Of a DNA stretch of 64,000 nt, positions 40,541-47,833 are shown in pieces (the stretch's first letter is position 1; each line of letters starts with the position of its first letter). The stretch is from Variovorax sp. J22G73 (GTDB taxonomy: Bacteria > Pseudomonadota > Gammaproteobacteria > Burkholderiales > Burkholderiaceae_C). Under the pieces are notes generated by a model. The model was not told where the DNA came from and did no database searches. It saw only the letters and a list, made by a program, of their open reading frames with translations. Location of the stretch: positions 1-64,000 of the forward strand of contig NZ_JASZYK010000006.1 in NCBI RefSeq assembly GCF_030317035.1. The letters run 5' to 3'. Position numbers and translations under genes: made by a program.

Positions 40541-41599
40541 ATGCAGCAACGCCACCCCTCCATCGACCTGATCGCCCACTTGCAGGGCGCATCGCCGGGC
40601 TACGGCTTTGCTTCGTCCGACGGCCGCTACCAGGCGGCGCTGGTCGGCGCCGACACCGTGATCGTCGACCTGCACACGCAGCGCATGCACCGCGCCCCCG
40701 GCGTGTACCCGCGTGAATTCGACGACGCACCCCCGCCCGGCACGCCGGCGCCCGCGTTGCGCGTGGAAGGCGAGGAAACCGCCACCGCCTGCATGCCCGC
40801 GTGGACCGACGTGCAGTGGATCGGGCTGGCCCACGCTGATGCCGACGCCAACACCGACGCCAACGCCGACATCGCACCGCCCGGCTTCTGGCAGCCCTGG
40901 CCCGACCCGCGCGCGGTCGGCCTGCCGCCATTGCAGGAGCAACTGCCCACCGAGTGGCGTTCCGACGCGCCGCAGGCCTCGGAGCGCACGGCGAAGCCGG
41001 CTTCCGACTGGGTGGCGTGGCTGGTCGCGCTCGCGGTGCTGCTGTACTTCGCGGCCTTCGGCTTCCAGGCGATGACCTGGGCGCTGCGTGGCGGCTGGAA
41101 CTGGCTGTGGCTGCTGGTCGGGCCACCGCTGTTCGGCGTCTTCGCGGTGTCGGCCGTGCGGATGGTCGTGGAACGGGTGCGCGAGCGCAGGCGCATTTGC
41201 GTGGCGCTGGACAACATGGCGCTGGAACGCGGCGAGGGCTTTCGCGTGGGCGAGCCGCTCGCGCTGCGCCTGCGCGCGACGGTGGCCATCGCGGCGAAGG
41301 ACGATGAACGCACGGTGCCGCCCGAGCGCATCACGGTCCGCCTGATGCGCCGATCCGTTCGCGGCGAGGCCGACGGCGGTTGGACACTGGTGGACGAATG
41401 CCGCGACGAGGCCATCGCCTGTCGAGAAGACGAGCGCGACGGCAGGTTGCGCTACGCCTGCGAGCTGTGCGCGCCCCTCGAGGCTGCCGACGCCCACTCG
41501 GCAACGACCGCGCAATGGTGGCTCGCGCTGCACGAGGCCGCCGCTGCCCCTGCCGCGCCCTTCATGGTCGCGGCGCTGCGGCTGCTGCCCGCGCGCTGA
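40541..41599 (+). CDS. Hypothetical membrane protein
   Basis: I do not recognise this 352-aa protein. It starts MQQRHPSIDLIAHLQG, has an Asp/Ala-rich repeat-like stretch (ADADANTDANADI), and two transmembrane helices at about residues 160-205 separated by a short Gly/Trp-rich loop. A soluble C-terminal beta-rich domain follows (DNMALERGEGFRVGEPLALRLRATV). The frame is open further upstream; 40541 is the best start but lacks a good Shine-Dalgarno. It is divergent from the DUF6891-like gene over 285 nt and ends 1 nt before the convergent isochorismatase gene. Confidence 0.55.
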   Translation: MQQRHPSIDLIAHLQGASPGYGFASSDGRYQAALVGADTVIVDLHTQRMHRAPGVYPREFDDAPPPGTPAPALRVEGEETATACMPAWTDVQWIGLAHADADANTDANADIAPPGFWQPWPDPRAVGLPPLQEQLPTEWRSDAPQASERTAKPASDWVAWLVALAVLLYFAAFGFQAMTWALRGGWNWLWLLVGPPLFGVFAVSAVRMVVERVRERRRICVALDNMALERGEGFRVGEPLALRLRATVAIAAKDDERTVPPERITVRLMRRSVRGEADGGWTLVDECRDEAIACREDERDGRLRYACELCAPLEAADAHSATTAQWWLALHEAAAAPAAPFMVAALRLLPAR

Positions 41600-41600
41600 C

Positions 41601-42200
41601 TCAGCGCTGCGCGGCCGAAGCGATGGCCGCGAGCAGCGTGTCGGTGCTGCGCACGCGGCCCATGCGCGGGAACACCTCCCTGTTCGCGAAGTCGTGCGGC
41701 TCGGCCGCCAGCGAACTCATCGCGTCCTCGGCGAACACCAGTTCGTAGCCCCGGTCGAAGGCGGCGCGCGCGGTCGACTCCACGCCGAAGTTGGTCGCGA
41801 TGCCGCTCATCACCAGGGTCTTGATGCCGCGGCGGCGCAGCTGCTGGTCGAGGTCGGTGCCGTAGAAGGCGCCCCACTGGCGCTTGGTGATCCGCACATC
41901 GGCCGGCTGCACCTGCAACTCGGGCACCAGCTCGGAGAACTCGGGCGGTGGCACCGGCGAGCCGGCCGGGCGGCTGATGGAGGCGTCGGCCGGCAGGCTC
42001 AGCAGCGCGGCTACGTCCACCCGCACCCACACCACGGTGCCGCCGACGGCGCGCAGCGCGTCGGCGATGCGCTTGCTTCGCTGCACCACGTCGGCGGCAG
42101 TATGCGGGCCGAGCTGGCGCCCGACATTGCTGCGCTGCAGGTCGATGGAAATGAGGGCGGTCTGGTGGGGGTTCAGGTCGAGGGATTGCATCCTGGCCAT
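41601..42200 (-). CDS. Isochorismatase-like hydrolase lacking the catalytic cysteine
   Basis: This 199-aa protein has the isochorismatase fold: LISIDLQRSNV with the catalytic Asp, RITKRQWGAFYGTDL with the Lys, and LVMSGIATNFGVESTARAA. In cysteine hydrolases the segment corresponding to TNFGV carries Cys; here it is Gly, as in the isochorismatases PhzD and EntB, which do not use a nucleophilic Cys. The true substrate is unknown. The start is ATG 42200 or 42191; the former is given. Strong terminator sequence separates it from the upstream repeat protein. Confidence 0.8.
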   Translation of the reverse strand: MARMQSLDLNPHQTALISIDLQRSNVGRQLGPHTAADVVQRSKRIADALRAVGGTVVWVRVDVAALLSLPADASISRPAGSPVPPPEFSELVPELQVQPADVRITKRQWGAFYGTDLDQQLRRRGIKTLVMSGIATNFGVESTARAAFDRGYELVFAEDAMSSLAAEPHDFANREVFPRMGRVRSTDTLLAAIASAAQR

Positions 42201-42248
42201 CGTAGCCAGGCGGTCTGAGCCCTTCATGAGCGATACGGCCCGCGCAGA

Positions 42249-42286
42249 AAAAAGCCGGGCCCTGCACACGCAGGGCCCGGCTTTTT
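42249..42286 (-). terminator. Strong terminator hairpin after the secreted repeat protein gene
   Basis: This is a perfect 16-bp stem (42249-42264 with 42271-42286) with loop CACACG. The stem ends carry A and T runs, so it works in both directions. It lies about 70 nt past the stop of the gene at 42355-42735 and isolates it from the isochorismatase-like gene. Confidence 0.9.
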
Positions 42287-42354
42287 CCAGGTCCGGGTCG
42301 ATGCCCGCAGAGGCGGGCAGACCGAGAAGAACGCCGATGCTTACGGCACTATGT

Positions 42355-42735
42355 TTACAGCGGCAGGGCGTCGCCATGGGCGGCAGCGCGGGCTGCGGCA
42401 CGCACCGCGGCGCGGTCCACCGAGCTGGCCACCAGCGGTGCGACGCCGGAGTTGGCGCCTTCGGCGTACGGGTCGGCGCTGTGGGCGGCGGCAACGGCTT
42501 CAGAGCGGACGATGGCGCGGTTGGCCGTCGACACGATCACCGGGGCCGGGCCCGAGTTGGCGCCGGTGGCGTAGGGGTTGGCGCTGTGCGCTGCAACCAC
42601 GGCCTGGCTGGCGACGTCGGCGCGGCTGGCGGCCGAGGTCAGCTGGTGCACGCCTTCGTAGGTTTCGGCGTGGGCTGCACCGGCAGCGGCCAGCAGGGCG
42701 ATGGAGATGGCGGAGAGGAGCTTCGAGGCGGTCAT
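42355..42735 (-). CDS. Small secreted protein with tandem 32-35-residue repeats
   Basis: This 126-aa protein has a clear signal peptide (MTASKLLSAISIALLAAAGAAHA, cleavage before ETYEG). The mature 103 residues hold two near-identical repeats and a truncated third: each has R-A-x-V, A-V-x-A-A-H-S-A-x-P-Y-A-x-G-A-N-S-G and a short Val/Ala strand. It may be related to DUF4148-type small exported proteins of Burkholderiales. AAGGAAA precedes the ATG at 42735, and it has its own strong terminator, suggesting a monocistronic, well-expressed gene. Function is unknown. Confidence 0.75.
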   Translation of the reverse strand: MTASKLLSAISIALLAAAGAAHAETYEGVHQLTSAASRADVASQAVVAAHSANPYATGANSGPAPVIVSTANRAIVRSEAVAAAHSADPYAEGANSGVAPLVASSVDRAAVRAAARAAAHGDALPL

Positions 42736-42988
42736 TTGGATTTCCTTCAATTCGTTTGTTCTTGCTTGGATGATTTCGAACCGGTCTTGGGTGGGTCACC
42801 GTCCCTCCGGGGGGCGGCCACCTCGCTCGGGGCCCTGTTCACCCAGATCGGCTTGGGGGCCGGTCTGTGAATGAATTGTGCGCCTGGATCTAAGTAAAAA
42901 CCCTTATGAACCAGAACCGCGGTGTTCACACTCTGGAAACAATCACGCAGCCCGAAGGCGGGTTGCGGCCTTGTCGTAGAGTCGTTGG

Positions 42989-43486
42989 ATGCGCGCGCCG
43001 GCCCCCTCCTTTTTGCCCCCTTTGCCTCCTTTGTCTTCTTCCGCCCCGTGGGGCACCCCCGAAACCGTGTTCGATCGCCTGCCCGGCGCCTGGGCGCTGG
43101 AGCGAACCATCGAAGGCCAGGCCACCATGTCCGGCACCGCCGTGTTCACCCCGCTGGAGGCCGGCCTGCTGAAGTACCGGGAAGAAGGCCGCATCCGCCT
43201 GGCCGACGGCAAGGAGTTCGACGGGCACCGCGACTACCTGTTCGAGCGCGCCCCGGGTGGCTTCGTGGTGCACTTCGCGGAAACGCCGCGGCGGCTGTTC
43301 CATGCCATCGCGGTCGTGCCCGAGGGCGACGCGCTCGCCGGCTCGGCCACGCACCTGTGCACGCCCGACACCTACGACAGCGCCTACCGCTTCCTGCCGG
43401 ACGGCAGCTTCACCATCCGCCACACGGTGCACGGCCCGCGCAAGGACTATCTGTCGGCGACCGTCTTCCGGCGCCGCGCCGGGTAG
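42989..43486 (+). CDS. DUF6314-like protein
   Basis: This 165-aa soluble beta-rich protein has LPGAWALERTIEGQATMSG near the N-terminus, then YREEGRIRLADG, RDYLFERAPGGFVVHFAE, HLCTPDTYDSAYRFL and HTVHGPRKDYLSATVFRR. This lipocalin-like pattern fits DUF6314 by memory. Function is unknown. The first 25 residues are Pro/Ser-rich and may not be real; a GTG start at VFDRLPGAW is possible. It is convergent with bioY (9-nt gap). Confidence 0.65.
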   Translation: MRAPAPSFLPPLPPLSSSAPWGTPETVFDRLPGAWALERTIEGQATMSGTAVFTPLEAGLLKYREEGRIRLADGKEFDGHRDYLFERAPGGFVVHFAETPRRLFHAIAVVPEGDALAGSATHLCTPDTYDSAYRFLPDGSFTIRHTVHGPRKDYLSATVFRRRAG

Positions 43487-43495
43487 CTCGGAAGC

Positions 43496-44143
43496 TCAGT
43501 CGCGGTCCAGCCGCCAGCCCGGCATGCCGCGCGCCACCGTCTGCACGAGCATCGCGCAGATGCCGCACTTGATCAGGTCGCCCGGAATGAACACCAGCAT
43601 GGCCAGCGTGGCCTGCGCCAGCGACATGTGGGCCACCCACGACAGCCCGACGATGCCGATGGCGTAGACCACCCCGATGCCGCCCAGCACCGACGACACG
43701 AAGGCCGCGGCCAGCAGCGGCAGGCCCCCGACACCGGAAGCACCGGAAGCGCTCGAAGCCCCCGTTGCACTTGCGGCACCCGTGCCACGGCGCACCGCCA
43801 CGCGCATCAGCAGCCGCATCGCCAAGCCGCAAGCGAAGGCCCCGAACAGCCAGCCGAACAAGAAGCCCGAGGTCGGCCCCACGAACACCGCCAGGCCGCC
43901 GCGCCCTCCCGACAGCAGCGGTAGCCCCAGCGCCACCGCCAGCAGGAACAGCCCGATGGCCAGGAAGCCGCGGCGCGGCCCCAGCAGGCAGCCCGCCAGC
44001 ATCACGCCCAGCGATTGCAGCGTGATCGGCACGCCGAACGGCAGGTCGATCTTCGGAATCAGGCCGAACACCGCCATCAGCGCCGCGAACAGCGCGATGT
44101 ACGACAGGGAGCGGGACGAAGTGAGGGAGCCGGTGGTGGTCAT
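43496..44143 (-). CDS. bioY: Biotin ECF transporter S component BioY
   Basis: This 215-aa substrate-binding membrane protein has about six helices. PFGVPITLQSLGVMLAGCLLGPRRGF and GGRGGLAVFVGPTSGFLFGWL are BioY signatures; FIPGDLIKCGICAML is near the C-terminus. An inserted Ala/Ser/Gly-rich loop (TGAASATGASSASGASG) is unusual. It is the third gene of bioM-bioN-bioY, 43 nt after bioN, forming the complete energised biotin transporter. Confidence 0.92.
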   Translation of the reverse strand: MTTTGSLTSSRSLSYIALFAALMAVFGLIPKIDLPFGVPITLQSLGVMLAGCLLGPRRGFLAIGLFLLAVALGLPLLSGGRGGLAVFVGPTSGFLFGWLFGAFACGLAMRLLMRVAVRRGTGAASATGASSASGASGVGGLPLLAAAFVSSVLGGIGVVYAIGIVGLSWVAHMSLAQATLAMLVFIPGDLIKCGICAMLVQTVARGMPGWRLDRD

Positions 44144-44186
44144 GGCAATGCAATCGCGATCGGTGGATCGGTGAAGAAATGAAAGG

Positions 44187-44780
44187 TCAGCGGCCCAGCC
44201 GCGCGGCCAGCGCGTCGGCCACGCGCTCGGCCGTCTGCAGCGTGCGGATGGTCAGCGGCGCCAGCAACCGCAGGCCGCCGCCGTGGCCGGTGCGCGCGCG
44301 GTAGGCGTCGTCCAGGCGCTGCCACTGCACGTAGAAATTTTCGGCGAAGCGCAGCATCAGGCCCAGGCCCAGCGCGATGCGCTCGGTCGGCACGCCCAGG
44401 CGCCGCAGCGGGTGCAGCACCGCCTCCAGCACCGCCAGCAGGTCCTCGAAGCGGGTGGTGAGCGTGAGCATCAGCGCGAGCGTGGCGGCGCTGGCCAGGC
44501 GCAGCGCGCTCACCACGCCGAACGACGTGGTGCCCATGGCCCAGTGGAAGCCGACGATCATCGCGCCCGCGATGGCCACGCCCAGCAGCATGCGCGCGCG
44601 GCGCCACGCAGGCGGCCCGAGCGACGCGAAGATCGCCAGCACCACCGCGCAGGCCACGGCCAGCACCACGGGCCGCTCCACCAGCACCAGCAGCGTGCCG
44701 CACACCGACAGCACCGCGAGCTTGACCCACGCGGCCATTGCGTGCATCCACGTCGGCTGGTCCGAATAGAGGCTACGCAT
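44187..44780 (-). CDS. bioN: Biotin ECF transporter transmembrane component BioN
   Basis: This 197-aa EcfT-like protein couples the ATPase to BioY. It starts MRSLYSDQPTWMHAM, has four to five membrane helices, and contains the ATPase-contact regions LTTRFEDLLAVLEAVLHPLRRLGV and DAYRARTGHGG. The start overlaps the bioM end by 8 nt. Confidence 0.9.
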   Translation of the reverse strand: MRSLYSDQPTWMHAMAAWVKLAVLSVCGTLLVLVERPVVLAVACAVVLAIFASLGPPAWRRARMLLGVAIAGAMIVGFHWAMGTTSFGVVSALRLASAATLALMLTLTTRFEDLLAVLEAVLHPLRRLGVPTERIALGLGLMLRFAENFYVQWQRLDDAYRARTGHGGGLRLLAPLTIRTLQTAERVADALAARLGR

Positions 44781-45519
44781 GGCGGGCCCGCTCCAGAGCG
44801 GCGCGCTCGCGCACGTTCGCGGCATAGGCCTCGCACACCTCGCGGCCGGGGCCGTCGGCGCGCACCTTGCCCTGCTCGAGCCACAGCACGCGCTCGAAGT
44901 CGACCACGTGGTCCAGCAGGTGCGTGGACAGCACGATCTGGTGGTCGGTGGCCTCCAGTTGCGCCGCGAGCCGCGCCTGGCTCAGCAGGTCGAGGCTGGC
45001 GAAGGGCTCGTCCAGCAGCAGCGTGGCCGGCTCGCTGATCTGCAAGGCCAGCAGGCACACCTGCTGGCGCTGCCCCTGGCTCAGCTCGCCCACGGCGCGC
45101 CCGGCCCAGGCTTCGAGCCCGCGCCGCGCAAGAAACTCGCGCGCCTGCTGCCGCGCGGCCTGCCGGGTTTCACCGCGCGCCGTGAGGCTGAAGGCCAGTT
45201 CCTCGGCCACGGTGGGAAAGATGATCTGGTCGTCGGGGTTCTGGAACATCAGGCCGACGTGCTTTGACAGCTGCTTGCGGTCGGTCTGCGTGTCGAAGCC
45301 GTGCACCGTGACCCGGCCCTGCTGCGGCTGCTCCAGCCCGCTGATCAGCCGAAACAGGCTGCTCTTGCCCGCGCCGTTGTCGCCGACCAGGCCGATGCGC
45401 GCCTCGTGCAGGCTCAGCGTGAGCCCCTCGAACACGTGCTGGCTGCCGCGCACCAGCGTCACCGCGTCGAGGCGGATGCTGTGCGGGGAACGGGTTTCGG
45501 GCGGGGTGGGCTGCTGCAA
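44773..45519 (-). CDS. bioM: Biotin ECF transporter ATPase BioM
   Basis: This 248-aa ABC ATPase has Walker A GDNGAGKSS, Q-loop GLMFQNPDDQIIFPTVAEEL (typical of ECF/cobalt-type ATPases), signature LSQGQRQQVCLLAL, Walker B LLLDEPFASLD and H-loop STHLLDH. The start is TTG at 45519; no ATG or GTG is available nearby. It is the first gene of bioMNY, 42 nt after the PEP mutase-like gene on the same strand. Confidence 0.9.
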   Translation of the reverse strand: MQQPTPPETRSPHSIRLDAVTLVRGSQHVFEGLTLSLHEARIGLVGDNGAGKSSLFRLISGLEQPQQGRVTVHGFDTQTDRKQLSKHVGLMFQNPDDQIIFPTVAEELAFSLTARGETRQAARQQAREFLARRGLEAWAGRAVGELSQGQRQQVCLLALQISEPATLLLDEPFASLDLLSQARLAAQLEATDHQIVLSTHLLDHVVDFERVLWLEQGKVRADGPGREVCEAYAANVRERAALERARHA

Positions 45520-45561
45520 GGGGCGCCCACTGTACCCGAAGCCGCCCTGCGGACGGGGTGC

Positions 45562-46398
45562 TCAGCGCGCGGCGGGAAACAGCCCGTTGATCTCCCCGAC
45601 CGACAGCATGCCCTCGCCCATCGCGGCGAAGCGCCCCTGCGCGAAGGCCTCCGTGGCGATGCGCTGCACCAGCCCCAGCGCCGACTGCAGCGGCCCGCAG
45701 CCCAGGCTGATGCGCCGGGCCCCGGCGCGCGCCAGGTCGCCGGCCGGCGGCGCGCCGGCATAGCCCGCGTACACGTTCACCGGCAGGCGCACCGCGCTCG
45801 CGAGCCTGGCGATTTCGTCCAGCCCGGCCATGCCGGGCACGAAGATGCCGCTCGCGCCCGCCGCTTCGTACAGCCGCGCGCGGCGCTTCGCCTCTTCGAA
45901 GCAGGCCGCGGGATCGTCCCAGGGCACGAAGTAGGCGTCGGTGCGCGCGTTGATGAAGAAGCGCGCGTCCAGCTCGCGGATGGCGGCGATGCGCTCGCAC
46001 AGCACGTCGGACGGTGCCAGCTCACGGGTGCCGGGCCGCGTGCCGTCCTCGATGTTGATGCCGGCCACGCCCATGTCGATCAGCGCGCCCGCCACGTCGA
46101 CCACCGCCTGCGTGCCGTCGCCGAAGCCGCTCTCGATGTCGACGCTCACCGGCACGGCGCTCACGCGGCAGATGCGCGCGCAGGCCGCGAGCAGCTCGCT
46201 CGCCGGCATGCGCTCGCCGTCCGCATAGCCCAGCGACCAGGCCATGCCCGCGCTGGTGGTGCCGATGGCCGTCGCCCCGGCGCGCTCGACGACGCGGGCG
46301 CTGACGGCGTCCCATGCGTTCACGAGCACAAGCGGCTCAGGGCCCGTGTGCAGTTGATGGAAGGTGTCTGTCTGGCGTTGCGCGTCGCTGGGCCGCAT
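45562..46398 (-). CDS. Isocitrate lyase/PEP mutase superfamily enzyme
   Basis: This 278-aa TIM-barrel protein has PLVLVNAWDAVSARVVERAG, SVDIESGFGDG, GINIEDG and ARFFINARTDAY, the metal- and substrate-binding motifs of the 2-methylisocitrate lyase / phosphonomutase superfamily. The isocitrate lyase catalytic Cys loop (KKCGH) is not present, so it is not a classical ICL. Likely a carbon-carbon or carbon-phosphorus lyase or oxaloacetate hydrolase type; the substrate is unknown. No phosphonate genes are nearby. Confidence 0.8.
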   Translation of the reverse strand: MRPSDAQRQTDTFHQLHTGPEPLVLVNAWDAVSARVVERAGATAIGTTSAGMAWSLGYADGERMPASELLAACARICRVSAVPVSVDIESGFGDGTQAVVDVAGALIDMGVAGINIEDGTRPGTRELAPSDVLCERIAAIRELDARFFINARTDAYFVPWDDPAACFEEAKRRARLYEAAGASGIFVPGMAGLDEIARLASAVRLPVNVYAGYAGAPPAGDLARAGARRISLGCGPLQSALGLVQRIATEAFAQGRFAAMGEGMLSVGEINGLFPAAR

Positions 46399-46498
46399 GG
46401 TCGTTCGTTCCGAAGGAGTGGGAATGAACGCAGCCTACCTACGATGCGCCGGCCCGACTTGGAAAAAACTGCTGTTCACCGCCACCGGCCGGTGAACC

Positions 46499-47833
46499 TC
46501 ATTTCACTCCGTAGCGCCGCGCCGCCCGCAGCGCCACCAGGCTCACCACCACGCCGAAGGCCACGTAGAACGACGGCGCGATCTTGCTGCCCGTGGCCGC
46601 GATGAGCCAGGCGCTGATGAAGGGCGCGAAGCCGCCGAAGATCGCCACGCCGAAGCTGTAGCTCACCGACAGCCCGGTGCCGCGCGTGGCCGCGGGGAAC
46701 AGCTCCGACATTGCCGCCGAGATCGGCCCCCAGTACGCCGAGGCCACCACGCCCATCGCGGTGAGCGCGAGCATCAGCGCCGGCACCGACGGATGGTTCA
46801 CCAGCAGGTAGAACAGCGGCACGATCATCACGCCCATCACCAGCGCCGCGTTGCGCATGATGACCACGCGCCCCACCCGGTCCGACAGGCCGCCGAACAC
46901 CGGCACCAGCGCAAACTGCAGCACGCCGAACCAGAAGGTGCCCGCGAAGGCCATCGACGCCGGCAGGCCCAGCTGGCGCACCGCGAAGGTGGGCATGAAC
47001 AGCCCCGTGTAGGCCACCACCGTGGCCAGGATGATGAGCCCCATGGCCGCCAGCGTGCGCCCGCGCTGCTCGACCAGCGTGGTGCGCACCGGCGTGGCTT
47101 GCTGCACCTGTTGCGCCGCGCGCTTGAACTCGAGCCCCTCGTCGAGGTGGCGGCGGATGTACAGGCCGGCTGGCCCGATCAGCAGGCCGAAGAAGAACGG
47201 AATGCGCCAGCCCCACGCCAGCAGTTGCTCGGGCGTGAGCAGCGTGTTCAGCCCCATGCCGAAACCCGCCGCCAGGAAGGTGGTGATGCCCTGGCTCGCG
47301 AACTGCCAGCTGGCGAAGAAGCCGCGCCGGCGCGGGTCCTGCTCGGCCAGCAGCGCGGTGGCGCTGCCGAACTCGCCGCCCGCGGCAAAGCCCTGCAGCA
47401 GCCGCGCGAGGATGACCAGCCCCGGCGCCCACAGCCCGATCTGCGCGAAGGTCGGCGACACCGCGATCAGCAGCGTGCCGCACAGCATGATCGCCATCGA
47501 CAGCGTCAGCGCGTTCTTGCGTCCGCGCGCGTCGGCGTAGGCGCCGAGCACCAGCGAGCCGACCGGGCGCATCACGAAGGTCACGCCGAAGGTGCCCAGC
47601 GTGATGAGCAGCGACACGCTCTCGTTCTCCGCGGGAAAGAACAGCTTGGAGATGGTCACGGCCAGGAAGCCGTAGATCACGATCTCGAACCACTCCAGCG
47701 CGTTGCCGATGGAAATGGCGGTAATGACGCGCAGCGTGCTTTGCCGCGCAACGGCAGGCTCGACGGGTTGGGCAGGTTGTGCCGAATCGGCCTGCTCCGG
47801 CAGGCCGGCGGTGCGTGGGGCGAGTGTGCTCAT
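46499..47833 (-). CDS. MHS-family MFS transporter (proline/citrate/shikimate-type permease)
   Basis: This 444-aa protein has 12 membrane helices. ISIGNALEWFEIVIYGFLAVTISKLFFP is the MHS first helix; GTFGVTFVMRPVGSLVLGAYADARGRKNAL is the MHS family signature. It starts at ATG 47833, which overlaps the formamidase stop as ATGA, so it is the third gene of aminotransferase-formamidase-permease. It probably imports the substrate degraded by the two enzymes. Confidence 0.9.
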   Translation of the reverse strand: MSTLAPRTAGLPEQADSAQPAQPVEPAVARQSTLRVITAISIGNALEWFEIVIYGFLAVTISKLFFPAENESVSLLITLGTFGVTFVMRPVGSLVLGAYADARGRKNALTLSMAIMLCGTLLIAVSPTFAQIGLWAPGLVILARLLQGFAAGGEFGSATALLAEQDPRRRGFFASWQFASQGITTFLAAGFGMGLNTLLTPEQLLAWGWRIPFFFGLLIGPAGLYIRRHLDEGLEFKRAAQQVQQATPVRTTLVEQRGRTLAAMGLIILATVVAYTGLFMPTFAVRQLGLPASMAFAGTFWFGVLQFALVPVFGGLSDRVGRVVIMRNAALVMGVMIVPLFYLLVNHPSVPALMLALTAMGVVASAYWGPISAAMSELFPAATRGTGLSVSYSFGVAIFGGFAPFISAWLIAATGSKIAPSFYVAFGVVVSLVALRAARRYGVK

